From assembly GCF_006438825.1 (NCBI RefSeq), contig NZ_RCZP01000002.1, positions 94,568 to 158,567 of the forward strand: a stretch of 64,000 nt of DNA, given 5' to 3'. This DNA comes from Muricoccus nepalensis (lineage in GTDB: Bacteria > Pseudomonadota > Alphaproteobacteria > Acetobacterales > Acetobacteraceae). Under the pieces are notes generated by a model, which was not told the origin of the DNA, did not search any database, and saw nothing but the letters and a program-made list of their open reading frames with translations. Position numbers and translations under genes: made by a program. Positions 46,355 to 55,271 of this stretch are shown here, in pieces. Within the stretch, counting starts at the first letter, position 1; the number at the start of each line of letters is the position of its first letter.

Positions 46355-49063
46355 ATGAACGCCGCGCCGCCCCTCCCGCACGACCTGCCCCGGGCCGAGG
46401 GCGCCACCCCCGCCATGGCGCAGTGGTTCGCCGCCAAGGCCGCCCATCCCGACGCCCTGGTCTTCTTCCGCATGGGCGACTTCTTCGAGCTCTTCTTCGC
46501 CGACGCCGTGACCGCCGGCGAGGCGCTGGGCCTGGCCGTCTCGCACCGGGGCGAGCACGGGGGGCGGCCCGTCCCCATGGCCGGCGTGCCCGTGCACGCG
46601 ATGGAGGCCTATCTCGCCCGCCTCATCCGCCGGGGCTTCCGGGTCGCGATCTGCGAGCAGATGGAGACGCCCGAGGCCGCCAAGGCGCGTAAGGCCCCGG
46701 CCGTCCGGCGGGAGGTGGTGCGGGTCGTCACCCCGGCGACGGTGACCGAGGAATCGCTGCTCGAGGGCGCGCGCCCGTCCTGGCTGCTGGCGCTCGCGCC
46801 CGAGGGCGGGGAGCGGGTGGGGGCCGCCTGGCTCGACGTCTCGACCGGCCAGGTCTGCACCGAGAGCCTTGCCGCCGCGGAGCTCGGCGCCCTCCTCGCG
46901 CGCCTGGAGCCGGCCGAGGTGCTGGCGCCCGAGGCGCTGGCCGCCGGCGACGCCCTGACGCCGCTCGGCGGCACGGTGCGCGAGGTGGCGCCGCCGCGGG
47001 ACGGCGGGCGCGTCGCGGCCGAGGCCTGGGGGGTGGCGAGCCTGGCCGCCTTCGGCGCCTTCACCGAGGGCGAGGCGGCGGCGCTGGCCATGGCGCTCGA
47101 CTACGTCCGCGCCACCTCCGGCGGCACCCTGCCGCGCCTCGCCCCGCCGGAGTGCCGGGGCGGGGAGGGGACCCTGCGGATGGACGCGGCGACGCGCCGG
47201 AGCCTTGAGATCCTCAAGGCCGAGCGCGGCGGCAAGGACTGCCTCCTCGGCGCCGTGGACCGCACCCTGACGGCGGCCGGCGCCCGCGAGCTGGCGGCCC
47301 GGCTGGCCATGCCGCTCGCCGAGGCGGAGCCGGTCGCGGCCCGGCACGACGCCGTCGCCTTCCTGCTGGCCGCCGACGCCGTGCGGGGGGCGCTGCGGGA
47401 GGCGCTGCGGGGCGCGCCCGACATGGCCCGCGCCCTCGGCCGCCTCTCGGTGGAGCGCTTCTTTCCCCGCGACCTGGCCGCGCTGCGGGACGGCCTCGCC
47501 CGCGCCGAGGCGATGCGGGACGCGATCGCGGGCGCGGAGGGGGTGCCGCCCGTGCCCCCGCTGCTGTCGCACGCCGCCGAGGCGCTGGTGCCGCAGGGCT
47601 CGCCGCGGGCGGAGCTCGCCCGGGCGCTCGCCGCTGAGCTGCCGGCCCGGCTGGAGGAGGGCGGGGTGGTCGGCCCCGGCTACGACGGGGAGCTGGACGC
47701 GCTGCGGCGCCTCCGGGACGACGCGCGCGGGGCCATCCTCGCGCTCCAGATGGACCTCGCCCAGGCCTGGGGGGTGGCCAGCCTCAAGATCCGCCACCAC
47801 CAGCAGCTCGGCTTCCTGGCCGAGGTGCCCTCGGCCGCGGGCGAGACCCTGCTGCGCGCCAAGCCCGCGCCGGGGCCGATGGCGCCGGTCCACCGCCAGA
47901 GCATGGCCAGCGCCCACCGCTTCACCTGCGGGGCGCTGTCCGACCTCGACCGCAAGCTCTCCCAGGCGCGGGACGAGGCGGCGCGGCGGGAGGCGGCGGT
48001 GGTGCGGCACCTGCGGAAGCTTTGCCTGGAGGCCGCGCCCGGCATCGCCGCCGCGGCGCGGGCGATGGCGGAGCTCGACGTCCATGCGGCCTCGGCGGAG
48101 CTCGCGGCCGGGGGCGGCTGGTGCCGGCCCGAGATGACGGAGCGGCCGGACTTCTGCGTCGCGCAGGGGCGGCACCCCGTGGTGGAGGCGGCGCTGCGGC
48201 GGAGCCGGGGGCCGGCCTTCGTGCCGAACGACGCCGACCTCTCCCCCGGGCGGCGCCTCTGCCTGCTGACCGGGCCGAACATGGCCGGCAAGTCCACCTA
48301 TCTCCGCCAGAACGCGCTGATGGTGGTGCTGGCCCAGGCCGGGCTCTACGTGCCCGCCGAATCCGCGCGGATCGGGCTCGTGGACCGGCTCTTCTCCCGC
48401 GTCGGCACGGCGGACGACATCGCGGGCGGGCGCTCCACCTTCATGGTGGAGATGAGCGAGACGGCGGCGGTGCTGAACCAAGCGGGGCCGCGGAGCTTCG
48501 TGGTGCTGGACGAGGTCGGGCGCGGCACGGCCACCTGGGACGGGCTGGCCATCGCCTGGGCGGTGCTGGAGGCGCTGCACGACCGGCTGCGGTCCCGCAC
48601 CCTGTTCGCGACGCATTTCCACGAGCTGACGGCGCTGGCCGGGAAGCTGCCGGAGCTGGCGCCCGCCGCCATGAAGGTGCGGGAGCACCGGGGGCAGGTG
48701 GTGTTCCAGCACCTCGTGGGGCCGGGCGCCTCGGAGCGTTCCTGGGGCCTGCACGTCGCGCGGCTGGCGGGCGTGCCGCGCGAGGTGGTGGGGCGGGCCG
48801 AGGTGGTGCTGGCCTCGCTGGAGGAGCGCGCGCGGGGGCTGGACCCCCTCTCGGGCGAGCTGCCCCTCTTTGCCGCCGCCCCGGCGCCGCGGCCGCAACC
48901 GCCGGTAGAAGAGGATCCGCTGCGGGCCGCGCTGGAGGGGCTGGATCCTGATGCGATGGCGCCACGGGAGGCCCTGGAGGCGCTGTACCGGCTGAAATCC
49001 TTGCTGCCGGGCCACAGGGTGGCTGTTGCGCCGCAGGAGGACTCCTTATCTTCGGTCGGATGA
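46355..49063 (+). CDS. mutS: DNA mismatch repair protein MutS
   Basis: 902 residues. The mismatch-recognition motif is GDFFELFF (Phe-x-Glu, here with Phe in the middle position in place of the usual Tyr), followed by MAGVPVHAMEAYLARLI. The ATPase has Walker A GPNMAGKST near residue 640, the GRSTFMVEMSETAAVLN block and Walker B VVLDEVGRGTATWDG. It binds base mismatches and recruits MutL, which is not in the window. The stop overlaps the glnD start (ATGA), so the two are coupled. Confidence 0.98.
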   Translation: MNAAPPLPHDLPRAEGATPAMAQWFAAKAAHPDALVFFRMGDFFELFFADAVTAGEALGLAVSHRGEHGGRPVPMAGVPVHAMEAYLARLIRRGFRVAICEQMETPEAAKARKAPAVRREVVRVVTPATVTEESLLEGARPSWLLALAPEGGERVGAAWLDVSTGQVCTESLAAAELGALLARLEPAEVLAPEALAAGDALTPLGGTVREVAPPRDGGRVAAEAWGVASLAAFGAFTEGEAAALAMALDYVRATSGGTLPRLAPPECRGGEGTLRMDAATRRSLEILKAERGGKDCLLGAVDRTLTAAGARELAARLAMPLAEAEPVAARHDAVAFLLAADAVRGALREALRGAPDMARALGRLSVERFFPRDLAALRDGLARAEAMRDAIAGAEGVPPVPPLLSHAAEALVPQGSPRAELARALAAELPARLEEGGVVGPGYDGELDALRRLRDDARGAILALQMDLAQAWGVASLKIRHHQQLGFLAEVPSAAGETLLRAKPAPGPMAPVHRQSMASAHRFTCGALSDLDRKLSQARDEAARREAAVVRHLRKLCLEAAPGIAAAARAMAELDVHAASAELAAGGGWCRPEMTERPDFCVAQGRHPVVEAALRRSRGPAFVPNDADLSPGRRLCLLTGPNMAGKSTYLRQNALMVVLAQAGLYVPAESARIGLVDRLFSRVGTADDIAGGRSTFMVEMSETAAVLNQAGPRSFVVLDEVGRGTATWDGLAIAWAVLEALHDRLRSRTLFATHFHELTALAGKLPELAPAAMKVREHRGQVVFQHLVGPGASERSWGLHVARLAGVPREVVGRAEVVLASLEERARGLDPLSGELPLFAAAPAPRPQPPVEEDPLRAALEGLDPDAMAPREALEALYRLKSLLPGHRVAVAPQEDSLSSVG

Positions 49064-51804
49064 ACACCGCTGCCCTCGGCGAAGCCGAAGCACCCTTCGC
49101 GCCGCAGATCGGGTTTGGCGGGGCGGGGCTGGAAGGGCTCGCCGCCTCGCCGCCGCCCGCGCGCGACGAGGCGCTGGCGCTGCTGCGGCGGCACCTCAGC
49201 CGCATCCAGGGCGGCATGCAGGAGCGCTTTGAGCGGGAGAGCCTGGCGGGGCTGGTGGCCGCGCGGGCGCTGGCCGCCGAGATGGACGGGCTGATCGCGG
49301 GCATCCTGCGCTACAGCCTCGTGGCCACCGGCGTGCCGGCGGGCTCCTCCCCTTTCGCGCTCGCCGCCACGGGCGGCTACGGGCGCGGGACGCTGGCGCC
49401 CTATTCCGACATCGACCTCCTCTTCGTCTCCGACGCGCCGCTGGAGGCCCAGGGGCGGCGGGCGGTCGAGTTCATGCTCTACCTCCTGTGGGACCTCGGC
49501 GTGAAGGTCGGGCACGCGACCCGCTCGGTCGCCGAGTGCCTGGTGGACGCGCGGGCCGACACGACCGTGCAGACGGCGCTGCTCGACGCGCGCTTCCTGG
49601 AGGGGGACCAGGCGGTCTACGAGCGCTTCCACGAGGCCTACGCGGCGGCGCGGGCGGAATGGGGCCTCGCGCAGTTCCTCCACGCGAAGCAGATCGAGCG
49701 CGGCCTGCGCCACGCCCGCTACGGCGACAGCCCCTACCTCGTGGAGCCCCACATCAAGGAGGGGCGCGGCGGGCTGCGCGACCTCCAGACGATGTACTGG
49801 ATCGCGCGCTACGCCTTCGACGTCGAGAAGATGTGGCAGCTCGTCGGGCCCGACAGCCCGGGCGGCGGGCTGCTGACGGCGCAGGAGGCGCGGGCCTTCC
49901 GCCGCGCCTGGTCCTTCCTCTGGACCGTGCGCTTCCACCTCCACTACGTCACCGGGCGCGCCGAGGAGCGGCTGACCTTCGACCTGCAGCCCGTGGTCGG
50001 CGCCCGCATGGGCTACACCCGCCACGGCAAGCAGGACGGGGTGGAGCGCTTCATGAAGCACCTCTTCCTCACCGCGCGCGAGGTGGTGCGGCTCAAGCGG
50101 CTGCTCGAGCCCGCGGTGGAGCGGGCGGCGCTGGGGATGCCGGCGCTGCAGCCCGCCCCCGACAGCGCGATGAAGCGCGACGGGCTGACGCTCGCCGACG
50201 GCAAGATCCTCTTCGCGCCGAGCCACGACATCGCGGCCGACCCCGCGGTGATGCTGCGCCTCGTGCGCACCGCGCGCGACCGGGGGCTCGAGATCCACCC
50301 GCTGGGGCTGCGCGCCCTCATCCGCAACGCGCGCTACGCGGCGCGGCTGCGCGGCCAGGAGGCGGCCAGCACCCTCTTCCTCGACATCCTCACGGGGAAG
50401 AACAGCGCGCACTGGCTGCGCGCGCTGAACGAGGCCGGCGTGCTGTCCCGCCTGGTGCCGGAATGGGCGCGCATTGTCGGGCTGATGCAGTTCGACACCT
50501 ACCACGTCTTCACCGTGGAGGAGCACACGATCGAGGCGGTCGGCGTGATGAACGCCCTCGAGCGCGGGGAGCTGGACACGATCGCGCCGGTGGCGTCCGA
50601 GCTGGTCGGGCAGCTCCAGTCCCGCCGCGCGCTCTACGCGGCCATCCTGCTGCACGACATCGCCAAGGGGCGCGGCGGCGACCACTCCGAGCTCGGCGCC
50701 GGCATCGCGCAGGAGCTCTGCCCGCGCCTGGGCCTCTCGCCCGAGGAGACGGAGACGGTCTCCTGGCTCGTGCTGAACCACCTGCTGGTGAGCCAGACGG
50801 CCTTCAAGCGCGACATCGACGACCCCAAGACCATCCTCGACCTCGCCGAGGTCGTGCAGTCGCCGGAGCGGCTGCGGCTGCTGCTCGTGCTGACGGTCTG
50901 CGACATGCGGGCGGTCGGGCCGAAGGTCTGGAACGGCTGGAAGGCGACCCTGCTGCGGGAGCTCTACTGGCGCGTGGCGGAGGTGCTGGCGGGCGGCCTC
51001 TCGGTGCCCGAGCGCGACGTGCGCGTGGCGCGGGCGAAGGAGGCGGCCGCCGCGGCCCTCTCCTTCCGCCCGGCGGCGGAGGTGGAGCGCTTCCTCTCGC
51101 TCGGCTATCCCGGCTACTGGCTCTCCTTCGACCCCGAGACGCACGCGCGCCACGCGGCGCTGATCCGCGACTCCGAGAGCACGGGCGCGCCGCTGACGGT
51201 GCGGACCGAGGTGCTGGAGGACCGCGCGGTCACGGAGGTCACGGTCCACACCGCCGACCATCCCGGCCTGTTCAGCCAGATCGCGGGCGCGCTGGCGGTG
51301 GGCGGCGCCTCCATCGTGGACGCGCGGATCCACACCATGACCAACGGCATGGCGCTCGACACCTTCTGGGTGCAGGACGCGGGGGGCGGCGCGCTGGACG
51401 CGCCGCACCGCCTCGCGCGGCTCTCGGTAATGATCGAGCAGGCGCTGTCGGGCCGGATGCGGATCAACGACGAGATCAAGAAGGTCAAGCGCGAGCCCGC
51501 GCGGCTCCGGGCCGTGACGGTGCCGCCGCGCGTGGTCATCGACAACCACGCGAGCAACACGCACACGGTGGTCGAGGTGAACGGGCGCGACCGGCCGGGG
51601 CTGCTGCACGACGTGACCGCCGCCCTCTCCGCCCAGGGCGTGCAGATCGCCTCCGCCCATGTCACGACCTACGGCGTGCGGGCGGTGGACGTCTTCTACG
51701 TGAAGGACCTCTTCGGCCTCAAGATCGAGAACGAGCGGAAGCTGGAGGGGCTGCGGCGGGCGGTCCTGGCCGCGCTGGGGACGGAGGCGGCGCCGGCCGC
51801 CTGA
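49060..51804 (+). CDS. glnD: [Protein-PII] uridylyltransferase / uridylyl-removing enzyme
   Basis: 914 residues in the standard GlnD order. The nucleotidyltransferase domain has ATGGYGRGTLAPYSDIDLLF near residue 105 with its metal-binding Asp pair. An HD domain (AAILLHDIAKGRGGDHSELG) lies near residue 530, and two ACT domains begin near 727 (TVHTADHPGLFSQIAGA) and 837 (VEVNGRDRPGLLHDVTA). It uridylylates PII proteins when glutamine is low and removes UMP when glutamine is high, controlling nitrogen assimilation. The ACT domains sense glutamine. It overlaps mutS by four bases. Confidence 0.97.
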   Translation: MNTAALGEAEAPFAPQIGFGGAGLEGLAASPPPARDEALALLRRHLSRIQGGMQERFERESLAGLVAARALAAEMDGLIAGILRYSLVATGVPAGSSPFALAATGGYGRGTLAPYSDIDLLFVSDAPLEAQGRRAVEFMLYLLWDLGVKVGHATRSVAECLVDARADTTVQTALLDARFLEGDQAVYERFHEAYAAARAEWGLAQFLHAKQIERGLRHARYGDSPYLVEPHIKEGRGGLRDLQTMYWIARYAFDVEKMWQLVGPDSPGGGLLTAQEARAFRRAWSFLWTVRFHLHYVTGRAEERLTFDLQPVVGARMGYTRHGKQDGVERFMKHLFLTAREVVRLKRLLEPAVERAALGMPALQPAPDSAMKRDGLTLADGKILFAPSHDIAADPAVMLRLVRTARDRGLEIHPLGLRALIRNARYAARLRGQEAASTLFLDILTGKNSAHWLRALNEAGVLSRLVPEWARIVGLMQFDTYHVFTVEEHTIEAVGVMNALERGELDTIAPVASELVGQLQSRRALYAAILLHDIAKGRGGDHSELGAGIAQELCPRLGLSPEETETVSWLVLNHLLVSQTAFKRDIDDPKTILDLAEVVQSPERLRLLLVLTVCDMRAVGPKVWNGWKATLLRELYWRVAEVLAGGLSVPERDVRVARAKEAAAAALSFRPAAEVERFLSLGYPGYWLSFDPETHARHAALIRDSESTGAPLTVRTEVLEDRAVTEVTVHTADHPGLFSQIAGALAVGGASIVDARIHTMTNGMALDTFWVQDAGGGALDAPHRLARLSVMIEQALSGRMRINDEIKKVKREPARLRAVTVPPRVVIDNHASNTHTVVEVNGRDRPGLLHDVTAALSAQGVQIASAHVTTYGVRAVDVFYVKDLFGLKIENERKLEGLRRAVLAALGTEAAPAA

Positions 51805-51817
51805 GGCGCGGCCCGCC

Positions 51818-52009
51818 CTAGCGCCGCGCGCGGAGGAGCGCCGCGGCGGAGAGAAGGATGGCCGCGATGAGGACGCCCGCGGCGACGAGGCCGGCGGGCG
51901 TCGCGCGCGCCGTGGCCCGGAGGGTGCCGGCCGGGCCGAGGCGGAGCTCCAGCTCGGCGCGCATCTCCTCGGGGTGGGATGGCGGGCTGCCCATCGGCTG
52001 GTTCTCCAT
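51818..52009 (-). CDS. Small single-span membrane protein, 63 aa
   Basis: About 30 hydrophilic residues (MENQPMGSPPSHPEEMRAEL onward) precede a membrane span, GLVAAGVLIAAILLSAAALL, ending in RARR, which fits an N-in or N-out single-pass protein. I do not know the family. The ribosome-binding site is weak (AAGGA about 15 bases upstream). It lies between the ends of glnD and hrcA, 29 bases downstream of hrcA's transcription unit start side on the same strand reading away from hrcA, and probably shares the hrcA transcript. Confidence 0.5.
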   Translation of the reverse strand: MENQPMGSPPSHPEEMRAELELRLGPAGTLRATARATPAGLVAAGVLIAAILLSAAALLRARR

Positions 52010-52038
52010 GGCGGCGGGAGGGTCCTTCCGTCGGCGGG

Positions 52039-53133
52039 TCAGCCGAGCATGCGGCCGATCACCTGCGCGGTGTAGTCCACCACCGGGATGACGCGCCCGT
52101 AGTTGATCCGCGTCGGCCCGATCACGCCGATGGCGCCGACGATCCGCTCCTGCCCGTTGCGGAAGGGGGCGACGACCATGGAGAGCCCGGCCGTGTCGAA
52201 GACGCCGCTCTCGGCCCCGATGAAAATCTGCACGCCCTGGCCGCGCTGGGCGAGCTCCAGCAGGCGCAGCATCGTCTCCTGCGCCTCCAGCCGGTCGAAC
52301 AGCGACTGGATCTCGGCGACGCGGGCGGCCTGGTCAATGTTCTGCAGCAGCCGGGACTGGCCGCGCAGGATGAGCGAGCCGCCCCCGCCGCCCGCCCAGG
52401 TCGCGAGGCCGGACTGGACCACCTGGTTCGTCAGGGCATCCAGCGCCGTGCGGTTCGCCGCGATCTCGGAGGAGACGAGGTGGCGGGTGTCCTCCAGCGT
52501 GCGGCCGTTGAGGCGGGCGTTGAGGTAGTTGCCGGCCTGGGCCAGGGCGCCGGCGGGAAGGCCGGGGGGCACCTCGATGATGCGGTTCTCGACCTGCCCG
52601 CGCTCGCCCACCAGCACCACCAGGGCGCGGCCGGGGCCCAGCGCCACGAACTCGATGTGGCGCACGGCCGATTCGGCGCTCGGCGCGACGACGAGGCCGG
52701 CGGCGCCGGCGAGGCCCGAGAGCATCTGCCCGGCCTCGGCCAGCGTGTCCTGCATGGAGCGGCCGGAGGCGGCGCAGCGGGCCGAGATCGCCTCGCGCTC
52801 CTCGTCCGTCAGGTCGCCGAACTCGAGCAGCCCGTCCACGAAGAGGCGCAGCCCGCGCTCGGTGGGCAGGCGGCCGGCGGAGGTATGGGGGGCGTAGAGG
52901 AGCCCCGCCTCCTCGAGGTCGGCCATGGCGTTGCGGATGGTCGCGGGCGAGAGGGAGAGGGGGAGGCGGCGCGACAGGGTGCGGCTTCCCACGGGCTCCC
53001 CGGTCTCGACATAGAGTTCCACCACCTGGCGGAGGATCGAGGCGCTGCGCGTGTCGAGGCCCGGCAGATGGCCCGCCGCGGAGATGCTGCGCGCGGCGGT
53101 GAGGCCGGGTCGCTGGTTGGGCTGGGCGCCCAT
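52039..53133 (-). CDS. hrcA: Heat-inducible transcriptional repressor HrcA
   Basis: 364 residues. A winged helix (LDTRSASILRQVVELYVETG, then GSRTLSRRLPLSLSPATIRN) leads into LEEAGLLYAPHTSAGRLPTE, the HrcA signature. A GAF-like domain and the inserted domain follow, ending with PTRINYGRVIPVVDYTA. It represses groESL and dnaK-type operons through CIRCE elements; GroEL keeps it active. I see no CIRCE element in the window. grpE, its usual downstream partner, is absent; a 63-residue membrane protein follows instead. A promoter-like pair lies 38 bases before the start codon. Confidence 0.96.
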   Translation of the reverse strand: MGAQPNQRPGLTAARSISAAGHLPGLDTRSASILRQVVELYVETGEPVGSRTLSRRLPLSLSPATIRNAMADLEEAGLLYAPHTSAGRLPTERGLRLFVDGLLEFGDLTDEEREAISARCAASGRSMQDTLAEAGQMLSGLAGAAGLVVAPSAESAVRHIEFVALGPGRALVVLVGERGQVENRIIEVPPGLPAGALAQAGNYLNARLNGRTLEDTRHLVSSEIAANRTALDALTNQVVQSGLATWAGGGGGSLILRGQSRLLQNIDQAARVAEIQSLFDRLEAQETMLRLLELAQRGQGVQIFIGAESGVFDTAGLSMVVAPFRNGQERIVGAIGVIGPTRINYGRVIPVVDYTAQVIGRMLG

Positions 53134-53170
53134 TCGTTCGCGGGTCTCCTGTGACCGTGGGTGAATCCGT

Positions 53171-53199
53171 AAGCTAGGTAGAGGGGCGAGGGGCGTCAA
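53171..53199 (-). promoter_or_regulatory. Putative hrcA promoter
   Basis: On the minus strand TTGACG (53194-53199) and TAGCTT (53171-53176) are 17 bases apart, ending 37 bases before the hrcA start. The extended form, CGTTGAC with CCTAGCTTAC, resembles both the housekeeping and the alphaproteobacterial heat-shock sigma32 consensus; which sigma factor uses it cannot be said. Confidence 0.55.
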
Positions 53200-53402
53200 C
53201 GCGGCGCGGCCGGGAGGGGCACCCCCCTGGAACGCGCGACGGGCCGCGGCGCCCGCGCTTTCCAGCCCCACCAACGCTTTGTTCGGGGTTTGTGATGTTC
53301 TGTTAAGTCTTCCGCAAGCCGTCCCTGCCACAATACGTCACACCCGCGACATTGTTCCGTCGCGAGACCCATGCCCAATGAGGTGGCAATGCGGAGGCCG
53401 CC

Positions 53403-53648
53403 ATGGGCGACACACGCGACGGACACGGACGCAAGCGGGGACTGCCCTCGGTCGGGGCCTGGGCCGCGATGCTGACCCTGTGGCTCCCCCCGCCCGAGGC
53501 AGGGGCCGCCGCGCAGGGCGCCGCCCGCCCGGTCGCGGTCCTGCCCGCCCCGGCGGGGCCCGGCTGCCTCGCGCCCTCGGCCCCGGCCGGCGGGCTGGCC
53601 GCCCCGGCCTGCGGCGGAAGCGGGACGGAGCGGCCGCCGGCGGGGTGA
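53403..53648 (+). CDS. Small hypothetical protein, 81 aa
   Basis: A basic start (MGDTRDGHGRKRGLPSVG) precedes a short hydrophobic stretch, AWAAMLTLWLPPPEAG, then an Ala/Pro/Gly-rich tail with two Cys (GPGCLAPSAPAGGLAAPACG). It may be a secreted or anchored peptide, but could also be a chance frame. GGAG seven bases before the ATG and an AT-richer region upstream (53276-53380, unusual for this window) support expression. It lies between hrcA and rph. No family recognised. Confidence 0.4.
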   Translation: MGDTRDGHGRKRGLPSVGAWAAMLTLWLPPPEAGAAAQGAARPVAVLPAPAGPGCLAPSAPAGGLAAPACGGSGTERPPAG

Positions 53649-53688
53649 CGCCCGCGGCGCGACCGCCGCCCGGGCCGGACCCTTCTCG

Positions 53689-53717
53689 TTGACAGGGGTG
53701 GGGCCGGGCGTGTTCCT
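53689..53717 (+). promoter_or_regulatory. Putative rph promoter
   Basis: TTGACA, a perfect -35 hexamer, is at 53689-53694. Seventeen bases on, the -10 position (53712-53717, GTTCCT) is a poor match. The rph start codon is 31 bases further on. The call rests mainly on the -35 element and position. Confidence 0.4.
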
Positions 53718-53747
53718 CCCGCCTCCGTCGCGAGAGAGAGCCGCCGC

Positions 53748-54569
53748 ATGTCCCACTCCCCGCCCGGCCGGAACGCCGGCAAGGCCACCGGAACCGCCTT
53801 CGGCGCCGCCCTCGGCCAGGCGCTCGGGATCGAGCCCGGCGCCCGGCTGCCCGGCCGCCCCTCCGGCCGCGCGCCCGACCAGCTTCGCGCCCTGACGCTC
53901 GAGCCCGGCTTCGCCCGCCACGCGGAGGGGTCCTGCCTCGTCCGGATGGGGGTGACGGAGGTGCTCTGCACCGCCAGCGTCGAGGGGCGGGTGCCGGGCT
54001 TCATGCGCGGCAAGGGCCAGGGCTGGGTGACCGCCGAGTACGGCATGCTCCCGCGCGCGACCCACACGCGGGGCGAGCGGGAGGCGGCGCGCGGCAAGCA
54101 GTCCGGCCGCACGCAGGAGATCCAGCGCCTGATCGGCCGCAGCCTGCGCGCCGTGACGGACCGCGCGGCCATGGGCGAGATGACCATCACCCTCGACTGC
54201 GACGTGCTGACGGCCGATGGCGGCACGCGCTGCGCCGCCATCACCGGGGCCTGGGTGGCGCTGCACCTCGCCTTCCAGCACCTCCGCCGCAACAACATCC
54301 TCGCGCGCGACCCGCTGGTGGACCAGGTGGCGGCCGTCTCCTGCGGGATCCACGACGGCGTGCCGGTGCTCGACCTCGACTACGCCGAGGACAGCGCGGC
54401 GGGCACGGACGGCAACTTCGTCCTCACGGGCAAGGGCGGCCTCGTGGAGGTGCAGGCGACGGCCGAGGGCGCCCCCTTCTCCGAGGCGGAGCTGACGGGG
54501 CTGCTGGGGCTGGCGCGGAAGGGGGCGGCGGAGCTCTTCGCGGCGCAGCGCGCGGCGGTGGGGCTGTGA
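53748..54569 (+). CDS. rph: Ribonuclease PH, with N-terminal extension
   Basis: 273 residues against about 238 for the family. The conserved start [19 protein letters not shown] begins only at residue 37, so there is an Ala/Gly-rich extension ([19 protein letters not shown]). No ATG or GTG exists at the usual place. Catalytic blocks follow: [20 protein letters not shown], the phosphate-binding [16 protein letters not shown], and [17 protein letters not shown]. It trims the 3' ends of tRNA precursors using phosphate. GAGAGAGAG precedes the ATG. The last bases overlap rdgB (GTGA). Confidence 0.94.
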   Translation: MSHSPPGRNAGKATGTAFGAALGQALGIEPGARLPGRPSGRAPDQLRALTLEPGFARHAEGSCLVRMGVTEVLCTASVEGRVPGFMRGKGQGWVTAEYGMLPRATHTRGEREAARGKQSGRTQEIQRLIGRSLRAVTDRAAMGEMTITLDCDVLTADGGTRCAAITGAWVALHLAFQHLRRNNILARDPLVDQVAAVSCGIHDGVPVLDLDYAEDSAAGTDGNFVLTGKGGLVEVQATAEGAPFSEAELTGLLGLARKGAAELFAAQRAAVGL

Positions 54570-55186
54570 GCGGGGCGCGCCGCCCGCTTCGCGAGAAGCG
54601 GCTCCTCCTGGCCACGCACAACGCCGGCAAGGCGCGCGAAGTGGCGGCGCTGCTGGCCGAGCACGGGATCGACGTGGTCACGGCGGGCGCGCTCGGCCTG
54701 CCCGTGCCGGAGGAGACCGAGACGAGCTTCATCGGCAACGCCACGCTCAAGGCCCTGGCCGCGGCGCGGGCGGGGGGGATGGTCGCGCTGGCCGACGATT
54801 CGGGCTTCTCCGTCGCCGCCCTGGACGGGGCGCCGGGAGTCTACACCGCGGACTGGGCGGAGCGGCCGGACGGCACGCGGGACTACGCCGCGGCCATGGC
54901 GAAGGTCGAGCGGCTCGCCCGGCACTCCCCGAATCGCCGCGCCTGGTTCTCCTGCGCGCTGGCGATCGCCTGGCCAGACGGGCATGTCGAGGCCTTCCTC
55001 GGCGAGGCGCCCGGCGGGTGGGTCTGGCCGCCGCGCGGCGAGACCGGCTTCGGCTACGACCCGATGTTCGTGCCGGAGGGGGAGACCCTGACCTTCGCGG
55101 AGATGGAGCCCGCGCGGAAGCACGCCATCAGCCACCGCGCGGCGGCCTTCCGGCTTCTCTCGACGGCCTGCCTGCCGGCGGGCTGA
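54566..55186 (+). CDS. rdgB: RdgB/HAM1 family non-canonical purine NTP pyrophosphatase
   Basis: 206 residues starting at GTG 54566. [18 protein letters not shown] holds the nucleotide-binding Thr-x-Asn and Lys, followed by [20 protein letters not shown] with the catalytic Asp, and [13 protein letters not shown] and [10 protein letters not shown] at the C-terminus. It hydrolyses ITP, dITP and XTP to monophosphates and protects DNA from base analogues. It overlaps rph by four bases. In many alphaproteobacteria hemW comes next; here the stator genes follow. Confidence 0.96.
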   Translation: MSGARRPLREKRLLLATHNAGKAREVAALLAEHGIDVVTAGALGLPVPEETETSFIGNATLKALAAARAGGMVALADDSGFSVAALDGAPGVYTADWAERPDGTRDYAAAMAKVERLARHSPNRRAWFSCALAIAWPDGHVEAFLGEAPGGWVWPPRGETGFGYDPMFVPEGETLTFAEMEPARKHAISHRAAAFRLLSTACLPAG

Positions 55187-55214
55187 GCGGGGCCGGGGCG
55201 CCCGGCGGGGGCGG

Positions 55215-55229
55215 TTAACCCGGCCTTGA
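55215..55229. promoter_or_regulatory. CtrA-like site upstream of motBA
   Basis: TTAA at 55215-55218, seven bases, then TTGA at 55226-55229 gives one mismatch to TTAA-N7-TTAA. It lies 43 bases before the motB start. CtrA controls flagellar genes in many alphaproteobacteria, so the position makes sense. Confidence 0.5.
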
Positions 55230-55271
55230 TGGTCATCGGCGATCTTGCACCCGAATAGCGGGTGCGGAGCC

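Noticed and set aside
46340-49015. Very long open frame on the minus strand opposite mutS
   Set aside because: It is an antisense shadow caused by high GC and codon bias. The translation is Arg/Gly/His-rich low complexity with no domain, while the plus strand has every MutS motif.
49060-49063. mutS-glnD overlap considered as novel
   Set aside because: Adjacent mutS and glnD are known in several alphaproteobacteria, so this was kept as annotation only.
52010-53133. Looked for grpE or a CIRCE element next to hrcA
   Set aside because: Neither was found; only a small membrane protein follows hrcA and no TTAGCACTC-type repeat is visible.
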